Source of the DNA: Nostoc sp. MS1
GTDB lineage: Bacteria > Cyanobacteriota > Cyanobacteriia > Cyanobacteriales > Nostocaceae
Assembly: GCF_019976755.1 (NCBI RefSeq)
Contig: NZ_AP023441.1
Coordinates: 4,709,501-4,773,500 of the forward strand
Direction: 5' to 3'
DNA length: 64,000 bases
The position numbers were made by a program, and so were the translations under genes. The notes beneath the pieces were generated by a model that saw only the letters and a list, made by a program, of their open reading frames with translations, searched no databases and had not been told where the DNA came from. This document shows, in pieces, positions 35,186-43,900 of this stretch (position 1 is its first letter; each line of letters opens with the position of its first letter).

Positions 35186-35549
35186 AGAGATACTAAGAAT
35201 TAATAGATTAGTTGTGCTTTGTTATTTTGCATATGTTTCTATATTTTGTATAGTCGTAAATATAATGATAATTAATTAAAGGGACAAAACAAATTTGACT
35301 TATAATCTGAGCGTATATCAATTAAAACAATCATCAATTCCTACTGAGTAACTAAATACTTGTAAGATTTGAAGACTTAATATTCACATTACTAAGTAAG
35401 TAAATGTAAATATTCCTTCTAGAGAAACAATTAAGTAAAATCCAGCTATATAAAAATTGATAGTGTTACAATTAAGCGAAGTATAAAACTTTAAATTATT
35501 GAAATATTTACAAGTAATGGAAGAATAACTTATTCAAACCATGAGATAG
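35186..35549. other. Divergent promoter region
   Basis: AT-rich gap between the pentapeptide gene (minus) and the FAD oxidoreductase (plus). It should hold both promoters; nothing more specific can be read. Confidence 0.5.
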
Positions 35550-36731
35550 ATGCAGCAAAATTTACAGCGACTTCATCATAGCTTAGTGCTAGTTGGGGGT
35601 GGTCACAGTCATGCCATTATATTAAAAATGTTGGGGATGAAACCTCTACCTGAAGTACGTCTAACTTTAGTTTCCCCTGCTTCAGATACACCATACTCTG
35701 GAATGTTACCAGGACATATTGCTGGTGTTTATGGGCGTGATGAATGCCATATCAACTTGCAAAAATTAGCTAACTTTGCTCAAGCACAATTTTGTATAGA
35801 TAAAGTAGTTGACCTAGATTTAATTAACCGCAAAGTTATTTGTGCTAACCATCCTGCGGTAGATTTCGATTTCCTGTCTATCGATATTGGCAGTACACCT
35901 GCCACACTGTCTGTATCCGGTGCAGCAGAATATGCAGTTCCTGCTAAACCAGTATCACAATTACTAGAGCATTGGTATCGGGTGGTGGACAGCGTAACTC
36001 AAAATCCTCACATTAAGATAAATATTGCGATCGCCGGCGGTGGTGCTGGTGGCGTAGAATTAGCCCTATCAATGCAAGCACATCTACAACGCATATTAAA
36101 ACAAGCCCAACAACCCCTAAGTAATCTGGAAATTCATTTATTCCATCGCCGTCCTGAACTAATGTCTCACCATCACCCATCAGTACAGCGTCAGATTAAG
36201 CAAGTTTTAATTCAACGCGGTGTCAAGTTACACTTAGAGCAAACAGTGTGTGAAATTACACCAGTTTCAGAATCATTAGAAATAAAATGTGAATCTGGCT
36301 TAACAATAAAATGCAACAAAATTTTCTGGGTAACACAAGCCTCAGCCCCCCAATGGGTAGAAACAACAGGTTTAGCCACCGATGAGCGAGGCTTTATTTT
36401 AGTTAACGACACACTCCAGTCACTCACACACCCAGAGGTTTTTGCAGCCGGGGACATCGCCACCATGATTAATCATCCTCGTCCCAAAGCTGGAGTATTT
36501 GCTGTACGCCAAGGTAAACCGTTATATGAAAACCTGAAGCGGATGGTACAGGGACAACCTCTCAAACCTTACATACCCCAGCAACAATACTTAAGTTTAA
36601 TCGGTACTGGTGACGGAAAAGCGATCGCCACCAGAGGTAGTATCACCCTACCACCCCACCCATTACTCTGGCAGTGGAAAGACTGGCTTGACAGGCGGTT
36701 TATGCAGCAATTTGAGGGGCTAGGGAGATGA
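35550..36731 (+). CDS. FAD-dependent pyridine nucleotide oxidoreductase, SelD-fusion-type N-terminal module
   Basis: 393 residues. The FAD-binding GGGHSHA loop (about 16-22) and the second dinucleotide site IAGGGAGGVELALSMQ (about 163-178), plus GDIATMINHPRPKAGVFAVR near the C-terminus, mark a NADH dehydrogenase-like two-dinucleotide-fold flavoprotein. In many cyanobacteria this module is the N-terminal half of a fusion to selenide/water dikinase SelD. Here the frame ends just where the fusion would continue (MQQFEGLGR, stop), next to a gggagatgaggga repeat. No SelD-like sequence lies before recA. The enzyme may function alone. Confidence 0.75.
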   Translation: MQQNLQRLHHSLVLVGGGHSHAIILKMLGMKPLPEVRLTLVSPASDTPYSGMLPGHIAGVYGRDECHINLQKLANFAQAQFCIDKVVDLDLINRKVICANHPAVDFDFLSIDIGSTPATLSVSGAAEYAVPAKPVSQLLEHWYRVVDSVTQNPHIKINIAIAGGGAGGVELALSMQAHLQRILKQAQQPLSNLEIHLFHRRPELMSHHHPSVQRQIKQVLIQRGVKLHLEQTVCEITPVSESLEIKCESGLTIKCNKIFWVTQASAPQWVETTGLATDERGFILVNDTLQSLTHPEVFAAGDIATMINHPRPKAGVFAVRQGKPLYENLKRMVQGQPLKPYIPQQQYLSLIGTGDGKAIATRGSITLPPHPLLWQWKDWLDRRFMQQFEGLGR

Positions 36732-36874
36732 GGGAGAATAACTATTAACAACTGTCAACTATCAACTGAATAATTCTCCAAAACTACCCCAATTAGGTAG
36801 TGATTGGGTTACGATCTTACCATCATTACTTTTTAATTTAAGAATCCCTAATAGTAGAATTTTCTGGCTAAAAT

Positions 36875-36888
36875 AGTATATCTGTTCT
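36875..36888 (+). promoter_or_regulatory. Putative LexA (SOS) box upstream of recA
   Basis: agtatatctgttct fits the cyanobacterial LexA consensus RGTACN3DGTWCB with one mismatch (T for C at position 5). It ends 51 bp before the recA ATG, where a repressor could block the promoter. Confidence 0.5.
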
Positions 36889-36939
36889 ACTCAACTCCAA
36901 ACCCCACACACCTTAAATCCATATACTTTAGAGGCAGGA

Positions 36940-38016
36940 ATGGCTATCAATACCGATAATTCTGGCAAGCAAAAAGCGCTAACTATGGTACTCAACCAGA
37001 TAGAGCGCAGCTTCGGTAAAGGAACAATCATGCGCCTGGGTGATGCTACCCGGATGCGGGTAGAAACAATTTCTACCGGAGCGCTTACCTTGGATTTAGC
37101 ACTGGGTGGCGGTTTACCCAAGGGACGGGTGATTGAGATTTATGGGCCGGAAAGTTCCGGTAAAACTACCGTAGCACTCCATGCGATCGCAGAAGTGCAG
37201 AAAGAAGGTGGCATTGCTGCTTTTGTGGATGCTGAACACGCCCTTGATCCTACATATGCCGCAGCCTTGGGCGTAGATATCGCAAATTTGCTGGTTTCCC
37301 AACCTGACACCGGCGAATCAGCTTTAGAAATTGTCGATCAGCTGGTGCGTTCCGCAGCAGTTGACATCGTAGTTATTGACTCAGTAGCAGCTTTGGTTCC
37401 CCGCGCAGAAATCGAAGGTGACATGGGTGATGCCCACGTCGGCTTACAAGCAAGATTAATGAGCCAAGCTCTACGTAAAATTACTGGTAACATCGGTAAA
37501 TCTGGTTGTACAGTAATTTTCATTAACCAGTTGCGGCAAAAAATTGGTGTTACCTACGGTAGCCCAGAAACTACAACTGGTGGTAATGCTTTGAAATTCT
37601 ATGCTTCAGTACGCTTGGACATTCGCCGGATTCAAACCTTGAAAAAAGGTACAGATGAATTTGGTAATAGAGTCAAAGTCAAAGTTGCTAAAAATAAAGT
37701 TGCACCGCCTTTTAGAATTGCGGAATTTGACATTATTTTTGGTAAAGGTGTTTCTACACTAGGTTGTTTAGTAGACTTGGCTGAAGAAACTGGTGTCCTC
37801 ATCCGTAAAGGTGCATGGTACAGTTACAACGGCGATAACATTTCTCAAGGTCGAGATAATGCGATTAAATATCTAGAAGAAAAGCCAGAATTTGCTGAAC
37901 AAATTAAGCAACAAGTACGGGAGAAATTAGACAAAGGCGCTGTAGTTTCTGCCAACTCTGTAGCTAAAGTTAGTGAAGAAGATGAAGAAGATGTTGATTT
38001 AGAGGAAGAAGAATAA
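36940..38016 (+). CDS. recA: Recombinase RecA
   Basis: 358 residues. Walker A GPESSGKTT near 67-75, the catalytic Glu in VDAEHALDP, Walker B DIVVIDSVAAL, and DNA-binding loops L1/L2 (EIEGDMGDAHVGLQARLMSQ, then GVTYGSPETTTGGNALKFY). The C-terminal tail is acidic (EEDEEDVDLEEEE), as in other RecA proteins. It drives strand exchange in recombination repair and stimulates LexA-type cleavage. Start ATG 36940 with gaggcagga upstream. A LexA-like box lies 51 bp upstream and a hairpin terminator about 100 bp downstream. Complete and normal. Confidence 0.98.
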   Translation: MAINTDNSGKQKALTMVLNQIERSFGKGTIMRLGDATRMRVETISTGALTLDLALGGGLPKGRVIEIYGPESSGKTTVALHAIAEVQKEGGIAAFVDAEHALDPTYAAALGVDIANLLVSQPDTGESALEIVDQLVRSAAVDIVVIDSVAALVPRAEIEGDMGDAHVGLQARLMSQALRKITGNIGKSGCTVIFINQLRQKIGVTYGSPETTTGGNALKFYASVRLDIRRIQTLKKGTDEFGNRVKVKVAKNKVAPPFRIAEFDIIFGKGVSTLGCLVDLAEETGVLIRKGAWYSYNGDNISQGRDNAIKYLEEKPEFAEQIKQQVREKLDKGAVVSANSVAKVSEEDEEDVDLEEEE

Positions 38017-38526
38017 CATTAATGGTGTGATGAACGAGGTAAAAATTAGCTCAACAAACAGTAATCACACCAACGCAATTTGTAAATAATTACATAATGC
38101 TCATATTCATCAGAAGATTACTCCTAATAGGGGTAATCTTTTAATTTAGTTATTGGTCATTAATCAAAAGTTGACTTTTTATATAGCAATTCCCAAGCAC
38201 ATGAAATACACCCCACCCGCGCGATAGCGCACCCTCCCCTTGCCAAGGGGAGGGTTGGGGAGGGGTGATTTTGTGCCTCATCAGAATGGGAAACGCTATA
38301 CCCATTCCCCGTATAAGTTACTATCTTTGACTGCAATTCCGTATAAGTTGTATATTCTCAACCCCTTCCCTTGATTTGAAAGGGTTGGGGTTAAGTTTCC
38401 TGCAACTCACGTTAAGATAAGCCCTCTTTATTACAGGCATCCACTATTTCCTGTCAAGTCCTATTGACATTTTGTAACAATATTGTTAAATTTGTTTACA
38501 TAGAGTAACAAAACAGAGAAAAAACT
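38017..38526. other. Intergenic region with two G-rich hairpins
   Basis: Besides the recA terminator it holds hairpin 38232-38254 (ccctcccctt/aaggggaggg, loop gcc), followed by gttggggagggg. It also holds hairpin 38360-38392 (aaccccttccctt/aagggttggggtt). Both are recurrent Nostoc intergenic palindromes. The last 100 bp are the psb34 promoter. Confidence 0.65.
38114..38146 (+). terminator. Hairpin terminator after recA
   Basis: Eleven-base-pair stem aagattactcc/ggggtaatctt (one G-T pair) with loop taata, followed by ttaattt. Confidence 0.65.
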
Positions 38527-38697
38527 ATGTACACCACTATTAACGAAGACGGTATTCTTAATAACTACGCAACTGAACCAAAACTCTACTACGCTGAGTA
38601 TCCCAACCAAGAGCAGCAAAATTTATACAAAATTCAAGGTGCGATCGCTACTTTGGTTTTGGCTTTAGTCGTATTGGTTGCCTTTGGCGTTAGCTAA
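38527..38697 (+). CDS. psb34: Photosystem II assembly protein Psb34 (Ssl1498 family)
   Basis: 56 residues: MYTTINEDGILNNYATEP, then KLYYAEYPNQEQQNLYKIQG, one membrane helix (about 39-54) and GVS at the end. The N-terminal YTxxNEDGxLNN and YYAEYP motifs identify the Ssl1498/Psb34 family, a single-helix HLIP-related protein bound to PSII assembly intermediates near CP47. Start ATG 38527; the gene is monocistronic with a strong terminator. Likely light- and stress-regulated, but I cannot point to an operator. Confidence 0.85.
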   Translation: MYTTINEDGILNNYATEPKLYYAEYPNQEQQNLYKIQGAIATLVLALVVLVAFGVS

Positions 38698-38749
38698 AAT
38701 TTTTAGACTTCTATATCGCTGTATCTGATTGTCATTTGTATTTCTTCCA

Positions 38750-38776
38750 CCCCGGTTGTTCAAGCCGGGGTTTTTT
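38750..38776 (+). terminator. Rho-independent terminator of psb34
   Basis: Stem ccccgg/ccgggg around ttgttcaag, then six T, 52 bp after the psb34 stop. Confidence 0.9.
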
Positions 38777-38810
38777 GTTATTGGGTGTTAAGCGATCGCC
38801 CATAACCGAG

Positions 38811-39605
38811 TTAAAATAATTCCCCTCGCATGACTGTAACTGCTTGACCTGCCAGAAAAACGCGATCGCCTCCTTGATAACGCACCTTCACCACACCTCC
38901 ACGACTAGAGGCTTGATAAGCTAAGAACTCATCTTTATGTAAGCGATCGCGCCAGTAAGCCGCCAAGCAGCAATGAGCAGCCCCCGTCACAGGGTCTTCG
39001 TTTATACCTAAGCTTGGGGCAAAGAAGCGAGAGACAAAATCGTATTGAGAATTACGATGGGTTTTGCTAGTAACTATGACATCCGGCACTGGCAAAGTTT
39101 TCAGTAGTTGAAAATTCGGCTGTAATTGCCGCACTAAATCTTCAGAGTCCAACTCTACCAAATAACCCAAAGTATTTTGATATAAAGATTTGTAAGCAAC
39201 ACCCAAAGCTTCTGCAAGTGTTGGCGGTGCGATTGCTTCGTGTGATTGATTTACAGGAAAATTTAACTCAATCCAATCACCTTGTAGCTTGGCAATTAAT
39301 AAGCCACTTTTGGTATAAAAACGAGCAATTTCATTAGTTAATAAATGCCCTTGCGACCATAAAACATGAGCGCTGGCTAAAGTTGCATGACCACAAAGCG
39401 GCACTTCTACAGTAGGTGTAAACCAACGCAGATTAAAACCATCCTCTTGCTTAATTAAAAAAGCAGTCTCCGATAAATTCATTTCCTGGGCGATATTCTG
39501 CAACCAAGCATCATCTTGAGGAGAAGATAAAACACACACAGCCGCAGGGTTTCCGGCAAAGGGTTTATCGGTAAAGGCATCTACTTGAGTAATAATTTGT
39601 CCCAT
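38811..39605 (-). CDS. PhzF-family isomerase/epimerase
   Basis: 264 residues. Signature motifs: VDAFTDKPFAGNPAAVCVL at about 8-26, the catalytic Glu in MNLSETAFLI (about residue 45), LCGHATLASAHVL near 71-83, and EDPVTGAAHCCLAAY in the second half. The diaminopimelate-epimerase-like double domain is complete. PhzF itself isomerises a phenazine precursor, but most bacterial homologues have unknown substrates, and no phenazine genes are near. Convergent with psb34; soluble cytoplasmic enzyme. Confidence 0.88.
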   Translation of the reverse strand: MGQIITQVDAFTDKPFAGNPAAVCVLSSPQDDAWLQNIAQEMNLSETAFLIKQEDGFNLRWFTPTVEVPLCGHATLASAHVLWSQGHLLTNEIARFYTKSGLLIAKLQGDWIELNFPVNQSHEAIAPPTLAEALGVAYKSLYQNTLGYLVELDSEDLVRQLQPNFQLLKTLPVPDVIVTSKTHRNSQYDFVSRFFAPSLGINEDPVTGAAHCCLAAYWRDRLHKDEFLAYQASSRGGVVKVRYQGGDRVFLAGQAVTVMRGELF

Positions 39606-39650
39606 GTATAATTCGTAATTAGAAACTATTTATAAAGTAAAGCTTAAGTA

Positions 39651-39759
39651 GGGTGTGTTAAGGCGTTAGCCTAACGCACCGTATTATTTAGGGGTACGTT
39701 AGGCGCTTAAGTTATTCTTTTCGTGAGACATGATCTTTCAATGTGCGCCTAACACACCC
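39651..39759. repeat. MITE-like element with terminal inverted repeats
   Basis: Left end gggtgtgttaaggcg (39651-39665) pairs with right end cgcctaacacaccc (39746-39759) save for one bulged base. Internal cgttagcctaacg and cgttaggcgc repeat the same theme. 109 bp, non-coding, between the divergent phzF-like and lipoprotein genes. Confidence 0.65.
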
Positions 39760-39845
39760 AACAGTAATTTTATTTATACTTTATAAATAACCTCTTAAAA
39801 CTAGTACCTTAGAGATTAGTAAACTATTTCTAGAAACCTGAGTCA

Positions 39846-40082
39846 ATGTATAACGCAAAAGGTAATTTGCAACGCAACGTCATCAGAAGTATCTTTGCAG
39901 CCTTACATACAGGATTAATTTTTATAGGTTTAGTTGGTTGTAATGCTGAAGAAAAAGTGCCATCAGTACCTACAGAAGTAAAACCGCCTACGGTACAACC
40001 TGAAGTACCGAACAAGCAAAAAGACGATGATAAAGAGAAAGAGAATGATGATAAGGAAGACGATAAAGAAGATAAAGATTAA
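39846..40082 (+). CDS. Small lipoprotein with acidic/lysine tail
   Basis: 78 residues. A long n-region (MYNAKGNLQRNVIRSIFAAL), a hydrophobic stretch and the lipobox LVGC (Cys32) give a lipid-anchored exported peptide. The mature part is a Pro/Val linker (VPSVPTEVKPPTVQPEVPNK) and a Lys/Asp/Glu repeat (DDKEKENDDKEDDKEDKD) that is surely disordered. No family known. An aminopeptidase gene follows 90 bp downstream. Confidence 0.65.
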   Translation: MYNAKGNLQRNVIRSIFAALHTGLIFIGLVGCNAEEKVPSVPTEVKPPTVQPEVPNKQKDDDKEKENDDKEDDKEDKD

Positions 40083-40172
40083 AAACGCTGTGAAATCGAT
40101 ACGCTGAAATTAAATCCTCTGTGCGTGAAATAAATCATTCCTAACAATGCAATACCAGACCAAATAATCACT

Positions 40173-41540
40173 ATGAGTTCCCTAGCTGATACTTTACGCG
40201 ATCGCCGTCAAAAACTAGCCAGCTTGATTGATTTTCCGGTAATTCTCTGGTCTGGTAGCGACACACCACGCAACTTTCCTGCCAATATTTACCCATTTCG
40301 TGCCAGCAGTCACTTCCTCTATTTTGCTGGCTTACCCCTACCTAACGCCGCCATTCGCCTAGAAGGTGGCAAGTTAGAACTATTTATTGATGATCCTGCA
40401 CCCAGTAGCGCTCTTTGGCATGGAGAAATGCCCAAGCGTGAAGAAATCGCTGCACAAATTGGCGCAGAATCCGCCAGAACCTTGTCTGAGTTAAAACATC
40501 GGGGAAGTAATGCCGCATCAATCCCCGTCCAAAATTATCGAACGACCCTTGTACAATCACAAGTGTTGCAAAGAAACATATCCTCACCCTATGACTTGGA
40601 TGGCATAGATAGAGAATTAGCTAGGGCAATTGTGACTTTACGCCTCAGCCACGATGCAGGCGCATTAGCCGAGTTACGCAAAGCGGCGGCTGTGAGTGTA
40701 GCCGCCCACAAAGCTGGTATGGCAGCCACCCCCAACGCCAAAATTGAGGCAGAAGTTCGGGCAGCAATGGAAAGCGTTTTCATCGCCCACAACATGACAA
40801 CCGCATACAACAGCATTGTCACAGTCCACGGCGAAGTTCTGCACAACGAACAATATCACCACCCTTTGCAACCAGGAGATTTATTATTAGTCGATGTTGG
40901 TGGCGAAACCCCAACAGGTTGGGCAGCAGATATTACCCGTACTTGGCCTGTTTCTGGTAAATTTTCCCCAACGCAACGCGACATTTATGATGTGGTACTT
41001 GCAGCCCATGATGCCTGCATTGCTAAAATTCGCCCTGGTGTGGAATATAGGGATATTCATCTATTGGCGGCGACAGTTATCGCTGAGGGTTTAGTTGATT
41101 TAGGCATATTACAAGGCAACCCCCAAGATTTAGTAGAAATTGATGCCCATGCCTTATTTTTCCCCCACGGTATCGGTCATCTGTTGGGGTTAGATGTGCA
41201 TGATATGGAAGATTTGGGAGATTTGGCAGGGTATGAGGAAGGCAGGAGTAGAAGCGATCGCTTTGGTTTAGGCTACCTGCGTTTAAATCGTCCTTTACAA
41301 TCAGGAATGTTAGTCACCATCGAACCCGGATTTTATCAGGTTCCCCCAATTTTAAACAATGCCAGCGATCGCGCTAAATATCAAGATGTAGTTAATTGGG
41401 AACGCCTAGCCCAATTTGCTGATGTGCGCGGTATCCGCATTGAAGACGATGTATTAGTAACAGATACAGGTAGTGAAGTTTTAACAACTACCTTACCAAA
41501 TGATGCTGAAACCATAGAAAATTTAGTCAATGAGGGTTGA
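40173..41540 (+). CDS. pepP: Xaa-Pro aminopeptidase P family protein
   Basis: 455 residues. An N-terminal aminopeptidase P domain precedes the pita-bread M24 catalytic domain. All five metal ligands are visible: two Asp in LLVDVGGETPTGWAADITRT, His in FPHGIGHLLGLDVHD, Glu in VTIEPGFY, and Glu in GIRIEDDVLV. It should cleave N-terminal residues ahead of proline using two Mn ions in the cytoplasm. Length fits AMPP. The symbol is used for the family; a creatinase-like relative is less likely. Confidence 0.85.
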   Translation: MSSLADTLRDRRQKLASLIDFPVILWSGSDTPRNFPANIYPFRASSHFLYFAGLPLPNAAIRLEGGKLELFIDDPAPSSALWHGEMPKREEIAAQIGAESARTLSELKHRGSNAASIPVQNYRTTLVQSQVLQRNISSPYDLDGIDRELARAIVTLRLSHDAGALAELRKAAAVSVAAHKAGMAATPNAKIEAEVRAAMESVFIAHNMTTAYNSIVTVHGEVLHNEQYHHPLQPGDLLLVDVGGETPTGWAADITRTWPVSGKFSPTQRDIYDVVLAAHDACIAKIRPGVEYRDIHLLAATVIAEGLVDLGILQGNPQDLVEIDAHALFFPHGIGHLLGLDVHDMEDLGDLAGYEEGRSRSDRFGLGYLRLNRPLQSGMLVTIEPGFYQVPPILNNASDRAKYQDVVNWERLAQFADVRGIRIEDDVLVTDTGSEVLTTTLPNDAETIENLVNEG

Positions 41541-41663
41541 AGCGGTAAGTTGCCATAATCAATACTTGAATATTTGTTTTACCTTCTCAAACACCCAATC
41601 AATCCCATACTTATCCCAAAACCATTCTCCTTCTACTATCCAAGTAGTCACACAAGGATACTT

Positions 41664-43565
41664 ATGTCAACACTAGATTACTTGCCTTCGGAGCAAATAT
41701 ATACACTCTCATCTTTAAAAGGTCTAGAAGATAAACCAACTACAGTACCTGCTTATTATCTCAGAAGTACAGCAACAATTAATGTTGAAGATTTATATGT
41801 AGGTCAAACAGAGGATCTCAATAAACTTGAATTAAAAAAAATTGCCCAATACCTCATTAATATTGAACAACCAGAATTAGTACTACACATACATGGTTAT
41901 GCTAATTCAGAACGAGATGCGATTAATCGCTATCAGCGAACTGATAATTATATAAATTCCACAGAAGCTAACTTTAAGCCTAACAATTATGTATTTATTG
42001 GCTATCGCTGGCCGGCGGAAAACCCTATGCAAGATGCCCCAGCATCTGCAAATAGTAAGCCAATATCGTTTGTAGATAAAATTGTCTATTCCCTACAATC
42101 TTTACCAAATTTACCTTTAGCAATTTTAATTACTACACTATTTTTTGGTTTAGTTGGTATCATACTATCTCTATGGACAAATGCAGCAGCGAATTTTCTT
42201 TTAACTTCTCTGCTAATTATTAGCTTTGCATCTGTAGTAGGAATTGGGCTAACGAACATAGCACTAGCAACCAAATTTTTACCTATTATTCCTAATGGAT
42301 TAATTATGGTAGTAGTGGGTTTGGCAGTTGGCGCGATCGCTACTTTACCTCCTATTGCCAAAAATCCTAATTTATTGTTTGTACCTATTACAGTTATTTC
42401 TATATTTATAGTTGGGATTATATTAGCATTAATTGCCTTACGCCTATCAGCTTATCCGCGCGATCGCTTTCGTGCGAGTAATTATGGTGTACTAGATTTA
42501 GTCAGGTTCTTCCAAGATTTACAAAAAGAAATTTTGGAAGAATGCAAAACACAAAATTTGCAGTCTGTAAAATGGAAGCTGATTGAAGAACGAGAAAGCC
42601 AAAGCGATAAAATTAGAATCAAAATCTCTTTTATTGCTCATAGTTTAGGTTGTGAGGTAGCAACTCAAACAATTCGTATCCTCTCAGATGTATTTGATCC
42701 TGATGCCATAGTAGATAAACCCTCACCTGAAATTGGCGATGTCTTTAGTTTAGGAAGATTAGTACTTGTTGCACCAGATATTCCCCTAGAATCGATTTTA
42801 ACTTCTAGGGCTAATTTTCTTAGACCTTCACTAAAACGTTGTGAGGAAGCCTATGTATTTTGCAATGAGGCTGATTTAGCATTACGCTTGGCTTCAACAG
42901 CTGCTAATTATTTTAGTTTCCCATCAAGAACTCGATTTAGGGGTTACAAGCTAGGTAACATAACAGTTAACCGTCAAGCATTTAAAGAAAATCTCCAATT
43001 GAGTAACTATGGTATTCTCAACAGTGAAAATGACAATTTTACCGATCCTATTAACCCTCTTGAATGCCTAGAAATTCGAGCATCATCAATTGAACGTCAG
43101 ATGTTAAATGGACAGAGTTTTCAAGCTCAAGATAACGGTATTAATATAGGAGATTTTTTTACATATTTCGATTGTACCGATTATCAAGAAATACCCAATC
43201 AAGGACTACTGAGTTTTGCTAAAGGACAACCAGCCCTAAATTTATTGGACTATATTCAAATACTACTTGCCTATTTTTTCAGTTTCCCCAAATATATCAA
43301 CGTTCACGGGGGATACTTTGACGGCAAATTCTGTGAAAATCTCATTAATGAACTTGCTTTTTTGGGTTACAAAGGACTACTTCTAAGATATTTAGACTCT
43401 ACATCCCCACATAGAGACTCAACTCAATTTGATAGACTTTCACCTGATGAGAAAAACAACCTCTTTCTAAAATTTTCTCAAGATTGCCAGAATAAATACA
43501 TTCAAGTTATTCTGGCTTCTCAGGATGTGCCTAATGCAGTTTCCAGAAGGGTTCATAATTCATAG
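41664..43565 (+). CDS. Alpha/beta-hydrolase-like protein with an embedded membrane domain
   Basis: 633 residues from ATG 41664 (caaggata upstream); a longer frame to 41574 is unlikely. The N-terminal half begins a hydrolase fold: LVLHIHGYANSERDAI near 70-85 has the oxyanion-hole HGY. Four hydrophobic helices then interrupt the fold (about 150-171, 178-201, 211-231, 236-260). The nucleophile elbow FIAHSLGCEVAT follows near 322-333 (Ser in AHSLG, Gly before it replaced by Ala). The C-terminal part (from about 430) is soluble and includes INVHGGYFDGKFC. Possibly a lipase or esterase at the membrane; substrate unknown. Confidence 0.65.
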   Translation: MSTLDYLPSEQIYTLSSLKGLEDKPTTVPAYYLRSTATINVEDLYVGQTEDLNKLELKKIAQYLINIEQPELVLHIHGYANSERDAINRYQRTDNYINSTEANFKPNNYVFIGYRWPAENPMQDAPASANSKPISFVDKIVYSLQSLPNLPLAILITTLFFGLVGIILSLWTNAAANFLLTSLLIISFASVVGIGLTNIALATKFLPIIPNGLIMVVVGLAVGAIATLPPIAKNPNLLFVPITVISIFIVGIILALIALRLSAYPRDRFRASNYGVLDLVRFFQDLQKEILEECKTQNLQSVKWKLIEERESQSDKIRIKISFIAHSLGCEVATQTIRILSDVFDPDAIVDKPSPEIGDVFSLGRLVLVAPDIPLESILTSRANFLRPSLKRCEEAYVFCNEADLALRLASTAANYFSFPSRTRFRGYKLGNITVNRQAFKENLQLSNYGILNSENDNFTDPINPLECLEIRASSIERQMLNGQSFQAQDNGINIGDFFTYFDCTDYQEIPNQGLLSFAKGQPALNLLDYIQILLAYFFSFPKYINVHGGYFDGKFCENLINELAFLGYKGLLLRYLDSTSPHRDSTQFDRLSPDEKNNLFLKFSQDCQNKYIQVILASQDVPNAVSRRVHNS

Positions 43566-43900
43566 GAGTAGAGGAGATGAGGGGGTTGAGGGAGACAAGA
43601 TGGTTAAAACTTATTCCTTTACTTCCCCTACTTGCTGCATTTAAGTCTTCATATTTATCCCAAGTTTCCGCCCCCTTGCGGAGAATTGGTAGTGTTTAAC
43701 TTTATATTTAACGTAAAAATATTGTCCAGAAAGGAACTTAACTTCCTGGCGGCTAACTTAAGTTGACACCAATGGCTATCCCCCTGCTCAAGTCGGGAGA
43801 AAAACTACTAAGCTGGTAAATAGCACATTATAAAAATTTCTGAATCGCACTTATTCGCTGATTCGGACATCCCCATTGGCTCAATAACTGTAACTAAGAT
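43566..43900. other. Intergenic region upstream of ffh
   Basis: Starts with a gaggagatgagggggttgag purine repeat; otherwise ordinary. It should contain the ffh promoter. No gene seen. Confidence 0.5.
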
